From the NCBI GenBank assembly GCA_003524365.1, contig DQHS01000173.1:249-16536 (forward strand): a stretch of 16,288 nt of DNA, read 5' to 3'. Positions 15,053 through 16,288 of the stretch are shown here, one piece after another. The stretch is from Cellvibrio sp. GTDB lineage: Bacteria; Pseudomonadota; Gammaproteobacteria; Pseudomonadales; Cellvibrionaceae. The notes under the pieces are model-generated. The model was not told the DNA's origin. It was given only the letters and a program-made list of their open reading frames with translations, and did no database searches. The number at the start of each line of letters is the position of its first letter. Position 1 is the stretch's first letter. The position numbers and the translations under genes are program-made.

Positions 15053-15691
15053 TTATTTGGCTGGCTTTGCGCGCTTATCGATTACAGTATCGATCAACCC
15101 GTAGTCTTTCGCCTGCTGTGCCGACATAAAATTATCGCGCTCGGTATCGATCTCAATTTTCTCAATCGACTGACCCGAATGGAAAGCCATTAACTCGTTC
15201 AAGCGAGAGCGAATTTTTAATATCTCTTGCGCTTGAATATGGATGTCAGACGCCTGTCCTTGCGCACCGCCACTTGGCTGGTGAATCATGACACGGGAGT
15301 TTGGGAGGCAAAACCGCTTACCTTTAGTGCCCGCGTTCAACAGAAACGCACCCATGCTGCAGGCCTGCCCTATACACATTGTACTTACATCGGGTTTTAT
15401 GAACTGCATGGTGTCGTAAATTGACATGCCCGCAGTAACTGAGCCGCCCGGAGAATTAATGTAAAGATGGATATCTTTATCTGGATTCTCAGCTTCGAGA
15501 AACAGGAGCTGAGCCACTACCAAATTAGCCATGTAGTCCTCAACAGGGCCAACCAGGAATATCACACGCTCTTTAAGCAAGCGAGAATATATATCAAATG
15601 ATCGTTCGCCTCTTGCCGTTTGCTCAATAACAATCGGAACAAGGCCGCTATTAATAAGAGATAACTGGGAGTTTATGTGTTCGTATGACAT
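15053..15691 (-). CDS. clpP: ClpP, proteolytic subunit of ClpXP/ClpAP
   Basis: ClpP is the barrel-shaped serine peptidase that degrades proteins unfolded by ClpX or ClpA. The 212-residue length is normal (E. coli 207). An N-terminal propeptide of about 15 residues precedes LVPIVIEQTARGERSFDIYSRLLKERVIFL. The catalytic triad is Ser112 (GQACSMGAFLL), His137 (MIHQPSGG) and Asp186 (TERDNFMS), one position later than in the E. coli precursor. The oxyanion glycines are in YINSPGGSVTAGM. The start ATG has AAGGA about 12 bases upstream, a rather long spacing. Between it and tig lie a tig terminator and two candidate promoters. Confidence 0.98.
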   Translation of the reverse strand: MSYEHINSQLSLINSGLVPIVIEQTARGERSFDIYSRLLKERVIFLVGPVEDYMANLVVAQLLFLEAENPDKDIHLYINSPGGSVTAGMSIYDTMQFIKPDVSTMCIGQACSMGAFLLNAGTKGKRFCLPNSRVMIHQPSGGAQGQASDIHIQAQEILKIRSRLNELMAFHSGQSIEKIEIDTERDNFMSAQQAKDYGLIDTVIDKRAKPAK

Positions 15692-15794
15692 CGTGCGTTT
15701 TTGTCCTTAAGCGAGCGAATAGCGTCGCCAATATTGAAAACTATGGATTTTTGACATTGAGAGCTTAACCCGTGATGGGATTATATGCCAGTCA

Positions 15795-15822
15795 AAATAG
15801 GGTATTTGGGAGGTATTCGAAG
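15795..15822 (-). promoter_or_regulatory. Candidate heat-shock-like promoter of clpP
   Basis: Read leftward, CTTCGAA (15822-15816) and CCCTATTT (15802-15795) are 13 bases apart. That resembles sigma-32 CTTGAAA and CCCCATNT, with 5 of 7 matches and one mismatch respectively. A separate perfect -10 hexamer TATAAT lies at 15785-15780, with only a weak -35 (CAAATA), and could serve sigma-70. Both would drive the clpP-clpX unit. E. coli clpPX is known to be under sigma-32; here this is an inference. Confidence 0.4.
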
Positions 15823-15827
15823 AAGGG

Positions 15828-15857
15828 AAAGCCGCAAAACAGACGTTTTGCGGCTTT
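15828..15857 (-). terminator. Intrinsic terminator downstream of tig
   Basis: A perfect 13-bp stem (15828-15840 with 15845-15857, loop AGAC) contains GCCGCAAAAC/GTTTTGCGGC. Read leftward after tig, the stem is followed by a mixed pyrimidine run (TTTCCCTTCTTC) rather than a pure U-tract. The longer T-run lies on the plus strand. It starts 9 bases beyond the tig stop, so it most likely serves tig. Confidence 0.8.
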
Positions 15858-15866
15858 TTTAAACGA

Positions 15867-16288
15867 TTAGCGCTGTGCGTTAGCCTTGATGATTTCATCG
15901 TAGCTGGTCTGCACTTCAGAAACCTTGGCTTGCGACAAAATGTGATCAACTACTTGATCTTCAAGCACTGCCGACTCAACTCCAGCCATCAGCTCTTGAT
16001 TTCCGGTGTAGTATTCAACAACCTCTTTGGGTTCTTGATAGGTAGACGCAATCTCTTCGATCATGATTTTTACGCGCTTTGCATCAGGCTTGAGCTTGGT
16101 AGATTTCACAATCTCCCCAACAATCAGACCCAAGGTTACGCGACGAGAAGCCTCATCCTGAAACATGGTATCGGGCAACAAGGTCTTAACATCAAAGTTT
16201 TGCTGTTGGCCACCAAAACGTTGCAGCATTTGATTACGCAAGACTTGGATCTCATTGGCAACTAATGCTTTAGGTACTTCGGTAGTAT
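15867..16288 (-). CDS. tig: Trigger factor (C-terminal part, start off right edge)
   Basis: Trigger factor is the ribosome-bound chaperone that meets nascent chains. Only the last 139 residues are in the window; the frame stays open to position 16288. They form the C-terminal arm/chaperone domain: VPKALVANEIQVLRNQMLQRFGG, then RRVTLGLIVGEIVKSTKLKPDAKRV, EEIASTYQEPKEVVEYYTGNQELM and AVLEDQVVDHILSQAKVSE. These align block by block with the end of E. coli Tig (432 residues). The ribosome-docking and peptidyl-prolyl isomerase domains are off the edge. A TTG at 16241 is an internal Leu. Its place directly upstream of clpP-clpX-lon is the standard gammaproteobacterial order. Confidence 0.96.
   Translation of the reverse strand, partial: TTEVPKALVANEIQVLRNQMLQRFGGQQQNFDVKTLLPDTMFQDEASRRVTLGLIVGEIVKSTKLKPDAKRVKIMIEEIASTYQEPKEVVEYYTGNQELMAGVESAVLEDQVVDHILSQAKVSEVQTSYDEIIKANAQR

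Noticed and set aside
15353..15361. Cys111 beside catalytic Ser112 in ClpP
   Set aside because: E. coli has Ala there, but I recall GQACSMG as common in other proteobacterial ClpP proteins, so it is not unusual.
1..16288. CRISPR array, tRNA, rRNA, insertion sequence or toxin-antitoxin pair
   Set aside because: No regularly spaced repeats, cloverleaf-like sequence, transposase or small paired genes were seen. Intergenic regions are short and explained by terminators and promoters.

Overview
The window reads as a chromosomal segment of a gammaproteobacterium. The order tig-clpP-clpX-lon-hupB-ppiD on one strand is the classic gammaproteobacterial protein quality-control block. Protein similarity and a moderately AT-leaning composition would suit Cellvibrionaceae and relatives, but that placement is an inference from memory, not a search. 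I see no mobile element, prophage gene, CRISPR array, tRNA or rRNA. Most of the window is core genome.

Layout from left to right. (1) Positions 1-1355, plus strand: the 3' part of glgA (glycogen synthase), whose first codons lie off the left edge. (2) Positions 1408-6490, minus strand: a tightly packed oligopeptide-import operon oppA-oppB-oppC-oppDF, with gaps of 2-3 bases. Its two ATPases are fused in one protein, and its binding protein is a predicted lipoprotein. It converges on glgA over a shared bidirectional terminator. (3) Positions 6491-6813: a divergent intergenic region holding a long oppA leader. (4) Positions 6814-8411, plus strand: a two-gene unit of a CheC-family phosphatase and a PAS-GGDEF diguanylate cyclase. 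This is the least ordinary part of the window. (5) Positions 8475-16288, minus strand: ppiD, hupB, lon, clpX, clpP and the 3' part of tig, each transcription block closed by an intrinsic terminator.

How the genes work together. Tig folds nascent chains at the ribosome. ClpXP and Lon degrade regulatory and damaged proteins. PpiD handles newly exported proteins at the inner membrane, and HU organises DNA. The lon and clpP upstream regions carry sequences resembling sigma-32 heat-shock promoters, and hupB has a near-consensus sigma-70 promoter. The Opp system would import short peptides. The CheC/diguanylate cyclase pair points to a link between response-regulator dephosphorylation and c-di-GMP signalling, although no response-regulator gene is visible beside it.

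No wholly new system was found. Points worth a second look are the CheC-PAS-GGDEF pair, a perfect 12-bp hairpin just inside the diguanylate cyclase gene, the Asp+2 sorting signal of the OppA lipoprotein, the long oppA leader, and the heat-shock-like promoters.
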